In this document: in pieces, positions 27,243-36,487 of the stretch
Numbering within the stretch: position 1 is the first letter of the stretch
Layout of the letters: each line of letters starts with the position of its first letter
Assembly: GCA_964426675.1 (NCBI GenBank)
Contig: CAYRRM010000001.1
Span: forward strand, 169,936 to 233,935
Direction: 5' to 3'
Length of the DNA stretch: 64,000 bases
Source of the DNA: DYMC01 sp035406705
Lineage (GTDB): Bacteria > Verrucomicrobiota > Lentisphaeria > Victivallales > GWF2-50-93
The notes under the pieces: generated by a model
Database searches by the model: none
Seen by the model: only the letters and a program-made list of their open reading frames with translations
What the model was told of the DNA's origin: nothing
Program-made: the position numbers and the translations under genes

Positions 27243-28734
27243 TCTTTTTAATTATTAATTGAGGGATTTTTATTTTGATTTTTTTTGTTGTTACTAATCC
27301 AGAATAATTTTTTCTATTAACTAAACTACAATTAGTTATATATTTTAAATTTTTATTTTTTGAATAATATTTATCAAAAATATTTTTAGGAAGATGTATG
27401 GCTATTTTTTTATTTTCAAGTAGCATTACATTAAATTTTTTTATCAATTTTGGGTTTATAATTTTATAATTTTCACGACTTGCCATTTCATCGAATGCAA
27501 TAATTCGGCAGTTATCTGTTGCTGTGGTAATAACAGGTTGTCCATTGAGCAGAGCTGCGATATCTTCAGCCAATCTGTTTGCTCCTCCAATGTGTCCGCT
27601 GAGGAGGCTTATTGCGTAGTTTCCATATTGGTCGCATACTACTACTGCTGGGTCAATTGTTTTTTCTGTAATAAGATTTGATATATACCTTACTACTATG
27701 CCAGCGGCCATAATAAAGATAAATGCATCGAATTTTTTCCAGTTTTCTTTGAGCGTTTTTCCAAGTTCTTTATATAAAATGATACTTTTATTGCAATATT
27801 TTTTTAATTTTTGTGGCGCAAAAATTTTGCAATGATTTTTATTTTGCGTAATTTTTTTTGCTGTATTGAGTGAAGTTTTTGTTATTGTGAAAATAGCTAT
27901 TTCCCCTTTGAATTTATTGGTATTTGAAGACAGGCTAATTAACTTTGCTTTGCTGGAAGTGATTTTGTTTCTAAAATTGTGTGAGAATTCTGGATCATAC
28001 AGTTTAGACTTTTGCCATTTCTTCTTATTGAGAACATCTCCTACCAAAATAATGGCCTGTCTATTTATGTTTGCTTTTTTTATCTTTTTTGCGATATTCG
28101 CAATATTTCCACGTATTATTTTTTGGTCAGCCCATGATGCTTTATAGATTACTGCTACTGGTGTATTTTTATCGTAACCACCGCATATGAGTTCATTAGT
28201 AATTTTTGAGATAAATGGTGTGGATAGAAAAATAGCAAGAGTTGCCTTATGTTGAGCGAGTTTTTGCAATTCCTGTCCTTGTGGAACTGGGGTTTTTCCT
28301 GAAGTTCTTGTGAGAATTACAGTTTGGGAAGTTCCAGGAGTAGTTAATTCACTTTTTATTTCTGCTGCAGCTGCGAATACAGAACTTACTCCAGGGATAA
28401 TTTCATATGGAATTTTTAATTTGTCGAGTTCAGTCATTTGTTCTGCAATTGCCCCGTAAATTGCTGGATCTCCTGTGTGAAGTCTTAGAACTTTTTGTTT
28501 TTTCTCCCATGCTTTTTTGATTTCCGAGATTATTTCTGATAACGTCATTCCGGAGCTATCAATAGTTTTAGAATTTTTTTTTGCATATTTTAAGATTTCT
28601 GGATTTACCAATGAACCTGCATAAATTATAAGGTCTGCATCTTTGATTGCAGAAAGGCAGCGTAAAGTGATCAGGTCTGGAGCTCCCGGTCCAGCACCAG
28701 CAAAGATTACTTTATTTATATGAGAGTTTTTCAT
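27226..28734 (-). CDS. cbiF: CbiF (C11-methyltransferase) fused to CbiG N-terminal/central part
   Basis: A 502-residue fusion. Residues about 8-260 are CbiF/CobM, the cobalt-precorrin-4 C11-methyltransferase (FAGAGPGAPDLITLRCL, HTGDPAIYGAIAEQM, IPGVSSVFAAAAEI). Residues about 276-500 are the CbiG N-terminal and central domains (IMAAGIVVRYIS, LSGHIGGANRLAEDIA, VITTATDN). The CobE-like C-terminal domain that usually ends CbiG is missing here and is found on the CbiH gene downstream. Cobalt-precorrin-5A is therefore made and opened by enzymes split across two fused chains. One palindrome copy is at 28090-28102. It overlaps cbiET by four bases. Confidence 0.92.
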   Translation of the reverse strand: MKNSHINKVIFAGAGPGAPDLITLRCLSAIKDADLIIYAGSLVNPEILKYAKKNSKTIDSSGMTLSEIISEIKKAWEKKQKVLRLHTGDPAIYGAIAEQMTELDKLKIPYEIIPGVSSVFAAAAEIKSELTTPGTSQTVILTRTSGKTPVPQGQELQKLAQHKATLAIFLSTPFISKITNELICGGYDKNTPVAVIYKASWADQKIIRGNIANIAKKIKKANINRQAIILVGDVLNKKKWQKSKLYDPEFSHNFRNKITSSKAKLISLSSNTNKFKGEIAIFTITKTSLNTAKKITQNKNHCKIFAPQKLKKYCNKSIILYKELGKTLKENWKKFDAFIFIMAAGIVVRYISNLITEKTIDPAVVVCDQYGNYAISLLSGHIGGANRLAEDIAALLNGQPVITTATDNCRIIAFDEMASRENYKIINPKLIKKFNVMLLENKKIAIHLPKNIFDKYYSKNKNLKYITNCSLVNRKNYSGLVTTKKIKIKIPQLIIKKNEQSK

Positions 28735-29948
28735 TTTTTTTCAAATATATATAGATCAACAGGATTTTCTGGCTTTAACATGTAATTGTCAGAAATTTTT
28801 TCTGAATGAGAAATAGAAATAGATATAAGTTCCACGAAGTATTTTTTATTTTCTGTGACAAATTTATTTAATTCTGTTTTTGTTCTCAAAAGGACAGATG
28901 GGATAACAATTCTTCCCCCTGGCAATATTTTTTTTAGAGATTGTTGAAGAGTGAAAATAATTTTATTTCCGCTTCCTCCTATGAAGACGCCTCTTGGTGG
29001 AGGTAATTCTTCAATGACTTGCGTAATATTTGCATTATGTAAGATGATATTTTTTAATCCAAATTTTTCTATATTTTGTAAGATATTTTTACAACGAGAT
29101 CTGTTTGATTCTACTGAATGGACTATAATGTCTTCTGATAGTGAAGCGATTTCTATGCCTACGGAGCCGCTTCCAGCTCCGAGATCCCAGATTATTCCCG
29201 GGCCTGGTTTTAATTTTGAAATGGCAATAACTCTTACTTCCGGATGTGTAATCATATTCTTCTCATGAAAATATTCTGAATCAGGTAATCCAATGGAAAA
29301 TCCAGGGTCTGTTATGAAACTATTTTGTGGGAGTAGGAGGAGGATTGACAATTCAGAGGAATTTTGTTTTGCGATTTTCGCAAGAGAGGAGTTAATGATT
29401 TTTTCTTTTTCTGTTCCTAATTGCTCTGCCAAAATGGCAGGTCGTTTTGAGCTTTTTGGAAATTTTTCTATAAGAATTTTTGCCAGATCAGAAGCTTTAG
29501 TTTTATTGTCGCAATAAATAATGGCAAGTTCAGATGTGAGGATAGAGTTATAATTTATTTTTTTTTGGCCGTGAATACTAAAGAATTTTGCTTTTTCCCA
29601 TGGTAATTTTAATTTTGCAAAGAGAGCCTGCATCGCACTGATATTTGGGATGATTTCTATTTCATCTGAGGAGAATTTTGAAGATAATGTTTTTCCTATT
29701 CCATAAAAGAGAGGGTCTCCTGATGCAAGAATTGTAATTTTTTTTCTTTCTTTGAGTTTTCTGATTTTTTCTATTAATTCATCAATATTGTTGCTTATAG
29801 TTATTTTAGTTCCTTTAAAGTCATAAAAAAAATCAAGAATACGTTTACCGCCTATAATTATATCGGAATTATTTACAATTTTTCTTATTTTTTCAGTTAT
29901 GTCTCCCGGTGCTATACCGCATCCTGCTATAGTGATTTTACTTTTCAT
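28731..29948 (-). CDS. cbiET: CbiET, cobalt-precorrin C5,C15-methylase/C12-decarboxylase fusion
   Basis: A 405-residue fused enzyme, equal in layout to CobL. CbiE occupies about 1-200 (ITIAGCGIAPGDIT at the start, ILASGDPLFYGIG). CbiT occupies about 215-405 (GLPDSEYFHEKNMITHPEVR, then the SAM-binding WDLGAGSGSVGIEIA, FIGGSG). It methylates C5 and C15 and removes the C12 acetate carboxyl in the cobalt-early pathway. It overlaps cbiD by 11 bases. The palindrome at 29370-29382 encodes AKIA. Confidence 0.94.
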   Translation of the reverse strand: MKSKITIAGCGIAPGDITEKIRKIVNNSDIIIGGKRILDFFYDFKGTKITISNNIDELIEKIRKLKERKKITILASGDPLFYGIGKTLSSKFSSDEIEIIPNISAMQALFAKLKLPWEKAKFFSIHGQKKINYNSILTSELAIIYCDNKTKASDLAKILIEKFPKSSKRPAILAEQLGTEKEKIINSSLAKIAKQNSSELSILLLLPQNSFITDPGFSIGLPDSEYFHEKNMITHPEVRVIAISKLKPGPGIIWDLGAGSGSVGIEIASLSEDIIVHSVESNRSRCKNILQNIEKFGLKNIILHNANITQVIEELPPPRGVFIGGSGNKIIFTLQQSLKKILPGGRIVIPSVLLRTKTELNKFVTENKKYFVELISISISHSEKISDNYMLKPENPVDLYIFEKK

Positions 29949-31062
29949 ATTTTTGTATAAAAATTAGTTTATTTTCTTTTGAAAAAAGAGCGATTTCAAA
30001 ATTTTTTAATTTTGTCCATTTTTCGAAATTATTAAGAGCCATTTTAGCTAATTCTTTTAATGTTTTTTTCTGTAAATTTTGGGGCAAGTAATATAGAGCT
30101 TCGTTTATTGTTTTCGAATTTTTGATTTTTTTTATAATTTGTGTGTTTCGACTTAGTTGTGACAGTATTTTTATGACAAGCGATAAATCCTGTGGATTAA
30201 ATTGAGCATGAGTATTCTTTAATCCTCTGGCGTATTTCAGTAATTTGCCTGGCATGCATGCAATTGTAACTTTCTTAAAGTGATATTTGATGGTGAATTT
30301 GATTGAATGATATATGAAATCAGCTATGCGAATTATGGAGGCGTCCTCTAATTTAGGATAGATATTTTTTATTAAAATTGAGCTATTATTTCCAGTTGCT
30401 AATACAATGTGATTAGAATTTTTGATATAAGCTGAATTGATAAGGATTTTGATCGTATTTATATATGCTTTATTTGAAAATGGAACAACTATTCCCGTAG
30501 TGCCGATTATCGAAATACCTCCTATAATACCAATTACAGGATTAAGTGTTCTTTGCGCTATTTTTTCACCATTTTTTGCAGATATTTCTACAAGAAAAGT
30601 GGTATTTGGCTTAATTCTGGAATTTTTAATATTTTCTTCTATCATTTTTAATGGACCTGGATTTATTGCCGATTTGTTGTATGGAGTGTTGAGTCCTTTT
30701 CGGGTAACGAGGCCAATTCCTTTTCCTCCCCGGATTGCGAATTTCGCATTCTTTATTTTTATAATGTGATCGTGTGGGGAAATTTCAGAATTAGAGATTT
30801 CTTTTATTTTTGCTGATATCTGGATTTTGTTCGTTATATCTGGGTCATCGCCGGCATTTTTTATTATTGACGCTATAGAATAGTATTTTCTTTTGACGAT
30901 ACTTTTTAATTCAAGGATACGCCTTTTTTTGTCTGGAAAGATGATAGAGATTTTTTTTGGAGACTTGATGTTATTAAAAGTGAGCCATGCGGCTTTAACT
31001 GCTGCAGTTGCGCAGGCGCCAGTTGTGAAACCAGTTTTAAGTTTTGATGCTTGAGTTTTCAT
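29938..31062 (-). CDS. cbiD: CbiD, cobalt-precorrin-5B C1-methyltransferase
   Basis: Methylates C1 of the corrin ring; CbiD is specific to the anaerobic (early cobalt) pathway. The N-terminal signature TGFTTGACATAAVKAAW and TTGIVVPFSNKAY mid-protein are characteristic. I start it at ATG 31062 because this gives a four-base ATGA overlap with the cbiC stop; a GTG start at 31074 would add four residues. About 374 residues, normal. One palindrome copy at 30736-30748 encodes AKFA. Confidence 0.94.
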   Translation of the reverse strand: MKTQASKLKTGFTTGACATAAVKAAWLTFNNIKSPKKISIIFPDKKRRILELKSIVKRKYYSIASIIKNAGDDPDITNKIQISAKIKEISNSEISPHDHIIKIKNAKFAIRGGKGIGLVTRKGLNTPYNKSAINPGPLKMIEENIKNSRIKPNTTFLVEISAKNGEKIAQRTLNPVIGIIGGISIIGTTGIVVPFSNKAYINTIKILINSAYIKNSNHIVLATGNNSSILIKNIYPKLEDASIIRIADFIYHSIKFTIKYHFKKVTIACMPGKLLKYARGLKNTHAQFNPQDLSLVIKILSQLSRNTQIIKKIKNSKTINEALYYLPQNLQKKTLKELAKMALNNFEKWTKLKNFEIALFSKENKLIFIQKYEK

Positions 31063-31718
31063 TTCAATGCACACTCTATAATTGCGTGTAATGTTGCTAC
31101 AGCGAGTGTACTGCCACCTCGTCTACCCTCGATAAGTATGGCAGGTATTTTTGTCTTTTTTAGAAGTTCTTTTGACTCGATTACATTGACAAACCCCACT
31201 GGCATTCCAATTATCAGAGCAGGAGTGATTTTTCCTTCTATAGTTAATTTTGCGATTTTCGCAAGAGCGAGAGGTGCATTCCCAATTAGTATTATGGAGT
31301 TAGAAAGCTGAGGTATGGCTTTTTCCACTGAAGCGAGTGCTTTCGTTATTTTTTTTTCCTTTGAAATTTTTATTATATCTGGATCTGAAATATGGCAGAT
31401 GATTGAATTTTCTGAATAATTGTGATTTATCTTTCTTAATTTTTCTAATGACAATCCACTTTTTATCATTTTTGAATCGCAGTAAATTTTAGAACATTTT
31501 TTAATGGCGTTTATTCCTGCTTCGATTGGATTGAAACGGAAAGATATCAGTTGAGCGATAGAAAAATCAGCAGTGGTATGAATTAATCTTCTGATAATTG
31601 TCCATTCATTTGGGTTCAGATGTGAATGACAAAATTCAGTTTCTATAATTTCAAAACTTTTTGCCTCAATTTCCTGTGATGACATATTCCACGCTATATT
31701 ATCTTCATTGTTTTTCAT
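31059..31718 (-). CDS. cbiC: CbiC, cobalt-precorrin-8 methylmutase
   Basis: Moves the methyl group from C11 to C12 to give cobyrinate. RRLIHTTADFS carries the catalytic His, and GNAPLALAKI and IIGMPVGFVNVIESKELL are family segments. At 219 residues it is normal; an ATG at codon 12 is an alternative start. It overlaps the ABC ATPase upstream by 14 bases and cbiD downstream by four. One palindrome copy lies at 31251-31263. Confidence 0.95.
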   Translation of the reverse strand: MKNNEDNIAWNMSSQEIEAKSFEIIETEFCHSHLNPNEWTIIRRLIHTTADFSIAQLISFRFNPIEAGINAIKKCSKIYCDSKMIKSGLSLEKLRKINHNYSENSIICHISDPDIIKISKEKKITKALASVEKAIPQLSNSIILIGNAPLALAKIAKLTIEGKITPALIIGMPVGFVNVIESKELLKKTKIPAILIEGRRGGSTLAVATLHAIIECALK

Positions 31719-32508
31719 TTTTTATGCCTTCTTTTATGTTTCTAATAGGTAAAATGAAAGGTGTACTATTGTATGAGATGATTTTACATTCAATATCAAA
31801 TACCGCTTTTATTATATTTTTATTGATTAAATTTTCTGGTGTAGCATCAGCAAATATCTCTCCATTTTTTAATGCTATTATGCGGTTTGAATAATGGGTG
31901 GCATGATTTAAGTCATGTAGAGTCATAATGATAGTAGTTTTTAACTCATAGTTGAGTTGCTGTATAAGTTCCATTACATCGAGTTGGCATTTTATATCGA
32001 GAAAGGTAGTTGGTTCATCGAGAAGTAGGATATCTGTTTCCTGTGCGATACAGAGGGCAATCCATGTTCGTTGTTGTTCACCTCCTGAGAGAGTTGAGAT
32101 TTTTCTTGATTGTAGTTTTTCGAGTTTTGTCAGTGCGATTGCTCTATCTATAGCTTCGATATCCTCATATTTTGATTTTGTGATAAAATTTGACTGATGA
32201 GGGTATCTGCCATATGATATAAGTTCGAGTACTGTTATATCCTCTGGAATTGATTTGTATTGTGGTAAAAAAGCTATTTTTAAAGATAATTCTTTTCTGG
32301 AGTAGTTTTTTAAATTTTTATTATCTACATAAATATTGCCTGAGATGGGAGATATTAGTTTTGCGATAGAGCGTAATAGAGTGGATTTCCCTGAGCCATT
32401 TGGGCCTACTATTGAGATAATTTCAGATGGTTTAACGGATAAATTTATATTATTTAGAACTATTGGTCCATCATATGATACTGATAGTGTCTCAATTTCA
32501 ATTTTCAT
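31705..32508 (-). CDS. ABC transporter ATPase, FecE/HmuV type
   Basis: A 267-residue ATPase with Walker A GPNGSGKST, signature LSGGEQQRTW, Walker B ILLLDEPTTFLDIK and switch His in MTLHDLNHA. It forms a complete importer with the permease and binding protein directly upstream. It is distinct from the second ATPase at the end of the operon. The neighbours (HutW-like protein above, cbiC below) make heme, cobalamin or another tetrapyrrole or metal chelate the likely cargo. Confidence 0.88.
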   Translation of the reverse strand: MKIEIETLSVSYDGPIVLNNINLSVKPSEIISIVGPNGSGKSTLLRSIAKLISPISGNIYVDNKNLKNYSRKELSLKIAFLPQYKSIPEDITVLELISYGRYPHQSNFITKSKYEDIEAIDRAIALTKLEKLQSRKISTLSGGEQQRTWIALCIAQETDILLLDEPTTFLDIKCQLDVMELIQQLNYELKTTIIMTLHDLNHATHYSNRIIALKNGEIFADATPENLINKNIIKAVFDIECKIISYNSTPFILPIRNIKEGIKNEKQ

Positions 32509-32509
32509 A

Positions 32510-33538
32510 TTAGTTTTTTTTTCGTTTTAATAAATATAGAAAAAATGGAGCGCCTATTATTGACATTATAATTCCTGCAGGGATTTCAACAGGGCTGACT
32601 ATTATTCTTCCAATAGTATCGCAGAATGTCAGAAGTGCGGCACTAAAAATAATTGAAGCAGGCAGAAGAAACCTATGGTCGGAGCCGATGAGTAGGCGCA
32701 TCATATGAGGGCAAACCAATCCGACGAAGCCGAGAAGTCCTGCGACACTTACGGCTGATGCGGCGAGTAAAGAACTAATAGTTATAAGTAATATTCTTGT
32801 TCTTTCAACATTGATACCGAGACTGTAAGCAACGTCGTCTCCGAGGGATAATATATTGATTCTTTTTGCCAGTAATAGGGTTAATATTATACCTGTTAAT
32901 GTATATGGTAAACATATTTTTACGTGGGACCATGTTTTTGCATTTAGACTTCCAATCATGAAATCAACTGTACCATGAATGCGTTCTGGAAATGCTATCA
33001 TAATAGAACTTGTTAAAGAAGAGACGAAACTTGCAACAGCTATCCCGGCGAGAATAAGATGAGTTGGTCGGGCACCCCTTTGCCAGGCGAGTAGATAAAT
33101 GGCTAAACTGGTAATTAGAGAGCCCAAAAATGCGGCAGGAATTATGTAATAGAAATAAATCGGCATTGCTATTATTATGATAGTAGCGCCAAGTCCAGCT
33201 CCTGCATTTACTCCAATTATTCCTGGTGATGCGAGAGGATTTCTCATGACGGCTTGAAGTATTGCTCCGGAAAGAGATAGGGATGCTCCAACAAGAATGG
33301 CAGTGATTATACGAGGCAACCTGATATTCCAGATGATATGAGAATTTTCAGCTTTTCCCATGGAGGCTATTGAAGTGAAGATGTTGTTCATACTTAATTC
33401 TACGGAGCCATTAGAAAGGCTAAAAAAGAAAATTATCAGGGTTATAATGAGTAATAAGACTATGATGAATAATTTATAGAAATTTCTTTTTTTTAATTCA
33501 CTGAATTTGTTATAAGAGTGTATTATAGAGTTATTCAT
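32510..33538 (-). CDS. ABC transporter permease, FecCD type
   Basis: A 342-residue membrane protein of the FecCD/BtuC family with about ten membrane segments. Segments seen are IRLPRIITAILVGASLSLSGAILQAVMRNPLASPGIIGVNAGAG, VAGLLGFVGLVCPHMMRLLIG and EIPAGIIMSIIGAPFFLYLL. It overlaps the binding-protein gene by four bases and ends one base before the ATPase. Substrate unproven: heme, siderophore or corrinoid. Confidence 0.88.
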   Translation of the reverse strand: MNNSIIHSYNKFSELKKRNFYKLFIIVLLLIITLIIFFFSLSNGSVELSMNNIFTSIASMGKAENSHIIWNIRLPRIITAILVGASLSLSGAILQAVMRNPLASPGIIGVNAGAGLGATIIIIAMPIYFYYIIPAAFLGSLITSLAIYLLAWQRGARPTHLILAGIAVASFVSSLTSSIMIAFPERIHGTVDFMIGSLNAKTWSHVKICLPYTLTGIILTLLLAKRINILSLGDDVAYSLGINVERTRILLITISSLLAASAVSVAGLLGFVGLVCPHMMRLLIGSDHRFLLPASIIFSAALLTFCDTIGRIIVSPVEIPAGIIMSIIGAPFFLYLLKRKKN

Positions 33539-34521
33539 TTTTTATCTTCATAAAGTATTTGATAAATTATTTTAAAAGCTTCAGGGTAATTTTCATTAGC
33601 TTTATACAGGAATAATTCATTTGGAAGGAAATAAAATCGATCTTTTTTAATGGCTGAGAGTTGAGACCATAGAGGATCATTTTTGAGGAAAGTTCTCATT
33701 TTTTCCTGGATAATTTTTTCATCTCCCATAGTAGTTATTAAAATAATATCAGGATCTTGTTCAAAAATTTTTTCCATGCTTAAATCGATATTAATTGATT
33801 TCGTTTTTATTTTTAAATTGTCTATAATATTTTCAGCTCCGAGTAATTTTGCTATTAAGGCAGTATTTGCTTCTGAGGTTTCAGCTTTATTTGCTTTTAT
33901 AGCAGATGCAAATATACTGAGAAAACGGATTTTTCTATTTTTTTGAGCTCTATCTATTATCGAATTTATATCATTTATGATTGTTTTTAGTTCTTGGTTA
34001 TTGTCAATTTCTTTTCCATTGATTTTTGAGAATAATAAGGAGAGCGTTAAAAAATCGTAGTAATTATTATAATCAAGAAGTAGTGAATTTATTCTTGCTG
34101 ACTTTAGAATTTCCCTTAGTTCCCAGTGTTTTTCCATTTGAGCGGAGAGTAGAACGAGGTCGGGTTTGAGTGAGATGATTTTTTCCACGTTAGGAGAAGT
34201 TACTGAACCGATTAATTCGAGTTTATTATAGGGTTCGATTAGCAGATTTTTATGTTTCGTATTTGGTATGGCAATGAGTTTTCCTCCTGCGAGATACCAT
34301 AGAGAAACAAATGATGTATAACATGAGATTACTTTTTCAGGATTTTTCTTGAGAACTGAAGTGGAGCGATCTACGTTCAGGCATGTTATAGTGTCACTTG
34401 TTTCAGAAACTATCAGTGTATTCGTTTGTTCTATATTTTTTGTGTCTTGAGCTATAGAAAAGAGATGATTAAATAGAAAGGTCAAAATAATTACTGGTAT
34501 TATTTTTAATTTGATAGTCAT
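33535..34521 (-). CDS. Periplasmic binding protein of a chelate/heme-type importer
   Basis: A 328-residue class III binding protein with a signal peptide (hydrophobic IIPVIILTFLFNHLFSIAQ). The N-lobe contains VISCYTSFVSLWYLAGGKLIAIPNT, followed by LKPDLVLLS, and the C-lobe contains EQDPDIILITTMGD. The sequence is closer in character to iron/heme-chelate binders than the BtuF-like protein at 25.2-26.1 kb, but this is judgement, not proof. It begins a three-gene importer and follows the HutW-like gene by four bases. Confidence 0.82.
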   Translation of the reverse strand: MTIKLKIIPVIILTFLFNHLFSIAQDTKNIEQTNTLIVSETSDTITCLNVDRSTSVLKKNPEKVISCYTSFVSLWYLAGGKLIAIPNTKHKNLLIEPYNKLELIGSVTSPNVEKIISLKPDLVLLSAQMEKHWELREILKSARINSLLLDYNNYYDFLTLSLLFSKINGKEIDNNQELKTIINDINSIIDRAQKNRKIRFLSIFASAIKANKAETSEANTALIAKLLGAENIIDNLKIKTKSINIDLSMEKIFEQDPDIILITTMGDEKIIQEKMRTFLKNDPLWSQLSAIKKDRFYFLPNELFLYKANENYPEAFKIIYQILYEDKK

Positions 34522-34525
34522 TTTT

Positions 34526-35806
34526 TTATTTCTGGTAAGTATAAATTTTTCTCAATTTTTCTGTTAAATTTTCAATATAAGACTTATAATTAAAAAGGGC
34601 AGCATCGGATAATTTATAAAATCCCGAATGGGATTTTCTAACAATGCCTCTTTTATGCCACTTTTCAATTTCTGTTAATGTTATATTTAAAATTTTGTCA
34701 TAATTCTCAGGATCTTTTTTTCCTATCATATAAGGATTTAGCAAACGTTTCTTTATAACTTGATAATTTAATTCAGAAGCTATTCCGAACTCAGGAGTTA
34801 ATTTTCCTGCATAAGAAATTGGCTTTTGTTTTGCAATAATATACTTGCGATATTCAGATATTTTAGATGTATTTCTAAAAAAATATCCGGCGATTCTGCC
34901 AGCGGCCTTCATACCGTATTGAATGCAGGTTGCCCTTTGTGTGGCAAGATCATTGTGGGCATTTCTTTCTCTGTAATCGAAAGAATAGTGGTGAATAGAT
35001 AGCTTTGTTGCGCCGAACTCTTCCATTAAATCGGAGCCAATTTTATACATTTTGAATTTTTCCTTTTCATCAGGGACTTTTAAGCCATTCTGATTAATGA
35101 TTTTTTTTAGCTTTAAATTATCATATAGTTTTAACTGGTAGTGATCGAGTCCTGAAATTTTAATTTCTGTTGCCGCGATGCGATTATCTTCAATCCAATT
35201 GTCTATTGTTTGTTCTGGAATGCCATATAAAAGGTCTATCACTATTGCAGCCTGATTGGAAGAAGATATAGTATTTAATGTGTTTATACATGTAGAGGTA
35301 TCATCCAGTCTTCCTATTAAGCGGCGGAGTTTTGTATTAAATGTTTGTATGCCGATTGAGAATCTATTTATTCCATTTTCTATACATGCAATGATTTTTT
35401 CTTTTGTAAAGTTATTGATTCTCCCTTCGAGTGTAATTTCGCAATCATTAGCTAATTTGTAATATTTATGAATTGTTTTCAAAATTTTTGATAATTGTTT
35501 TGGAGTTAAATCACTTGGTGTTCCTCCACCTATATAAACGGTATTGATTAGTTCTCCATATATTCCTTCATATTCTGAGTGGTCTTTCAGTTCAGTGTTT
35601 AATAGATTTACATATTCGTCTATTTCACTTTCATTTGCAGACTGTAGATAGAAGGGACAGAAAGGGCATTGTGTGCGACAGAATGGGATATGTATGTAAA
35701 TAGATCGCATATCTGGACGAATATTAAGGAGAGCATTTTTCCATGCTGCCTGACTATCTATCTCAGGAATTGAAGGAAAATTCATTCCGCCACGTCTAAT
35801 TTTCAT
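34526..35806 (-). CDS. HemN/HutW-family radical SAM protein
   Basis: A 426-residue radical SAM enzyme of the coproporphyrinogen oxidase-like superfamily. The cluster motif is C-x3-C-x2-C within HIPFCRTQCPFCPFY, followed by VYIGGGTPSDL and RFSIGIQTFN. The C-terminal third has the HemN-type layout. The cluster context PFC-x3-CPFCPFY and the position next to a chelate importer favour the ChuW/HutW branch, known from oxygen-independent heme opening, over HemN or HemW. Here it is inside a riboswitch-controlled B12 unit, so it may act on heme, a corrinoid or a related tetrapyrrole. A second possible start is the ATG seven codons downstream. Confidence 0.8.
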   Translation of the reverse strand: MKIRRGGMNFPSIPEIDSQAAWKNALLNIRPDMRSIYIHIPFCRTQCPFCPFYLQSANESEIDEYVNLLNTELKDHSEYEGIYGELINTVYIGGGTPSDLTPKQLSKILKTIHKYYKLANDCEITLEGRINNFTKEKIIACIENGINRFSIGIQTFNTKLRRLIGRLDDTSTCINTLNTISSSNQAAIVIDLLYGIPEQTIDNWIEDNRIAATEIKISGLDHYQLKLYDNLKLKKIINQNGLKVPDEKEKFKMYKIGSDLMEEFGATKLSIHHYSFDYRERNAHNDLATQRATCIQYGMKAAGRIAGYFFRNTSKISEYRKYIIAKQKPISYAGKLTPEFGIASELNYQVIKKRLLNPYMIGKKDPENYDKILNITLTEIEKWHKRGIVRKSHSGFYKLSDAALFNYKSYIENLTEKLRKIYTYQK

Positions 35807-35827
35807 TTTTATATTAGTGTTAGTATT

Positions 35828-36436
35828 TTAATTTAAGTATAATCCTTCAAATGAAAAAAGATTATTTTCTTTTTTCAATACGAATTGCAATTTTAGTTTT
35901 TTAGATATAGGAATAAAAGCATAAAAAAGACTTTCTTTTTTTGGAGGAGACAATATTTTTATCTTCTCAAAATCAGGGAATTTATTTAAATTTGATATAA
36001 GTTCGATGCATTCATTTTGCCACTCATCGTCTATTCGATGAGATAATTTTTTTATATTTATATAGTCTTTACTCTGAAAAGCAGTATAGATATTTTCGCA
36101 GATTGATTTGATATCTTTAATTTCTTCATCTTCGAGTTTTATTTCCTTTAGCTTTGATAGTTCATATACTGGATTGGAATTTACATAAACAATGAGGTAT
36201 ATCAAGATAATAAATAAAATTAAGGTAAGCGCGATTTTTGTAGATAAGAGTATAAAAAGTTTATTTTTTTCATCTTGGGCTCTTATTTTTATCTTTTCTT
36301 CTAATTTTGTTTTTTTATTAATTGCTGAATTGATTAAGTCGGAGATTTTTTCTTTAGATTTTTCTTCTAATTCTTTTTGTTTTTTCTTTTGTGCTTCTGC
36401 AATTTTTTTCTTTATTTCAAGAAGTTCTTTACTCAT
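35828..36436 (-). CDS. Coiled-coil, single-pass membrane protein of unknown function
   Basis: A 202-residue protein with no domain I recognise. Residues 1-60 are almost all K, E, I, A and Q and should form a long cytoplasmic coiled coil (repeats such as AEAQKKKQKELEEKSKEK). Residues about 62-86 are a membrane segment (IALTLILFIILIYLIVYV). The remaining 115 residues should lie outside the cytoplasm. AGGAA precedes the ATG. It sits between the pseudopilin and the HutW-like gene in the second riboswitch unit. A role in anchoring or energising an uptake apparatus can be imagined but is not supported by any motif. Confidence 0.7.
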   Translation of the reverse strand: MSKELLEIKKKIAEAQKKKQKELEEKSKEKISDLINSAINKKTKLEEKIKIRAQDEKNKLFILLSTKIALTLILFIILIYLIVYVNSNPVYELSKLKEIKLEDEEIKDIKSICENIYTAFQSKDYINIKKLSHRIDDEWQNECIELISNLNKFPDFEKIKILSPPKKESLFYAFIPISKKLKLQFVLKKENNLFSFEGLYLN

Positions 36437-36487
36437 ATCAAGATTTCCTTTTTAATTTTCTATCTTATAAAAAAATCAAAAAATATT

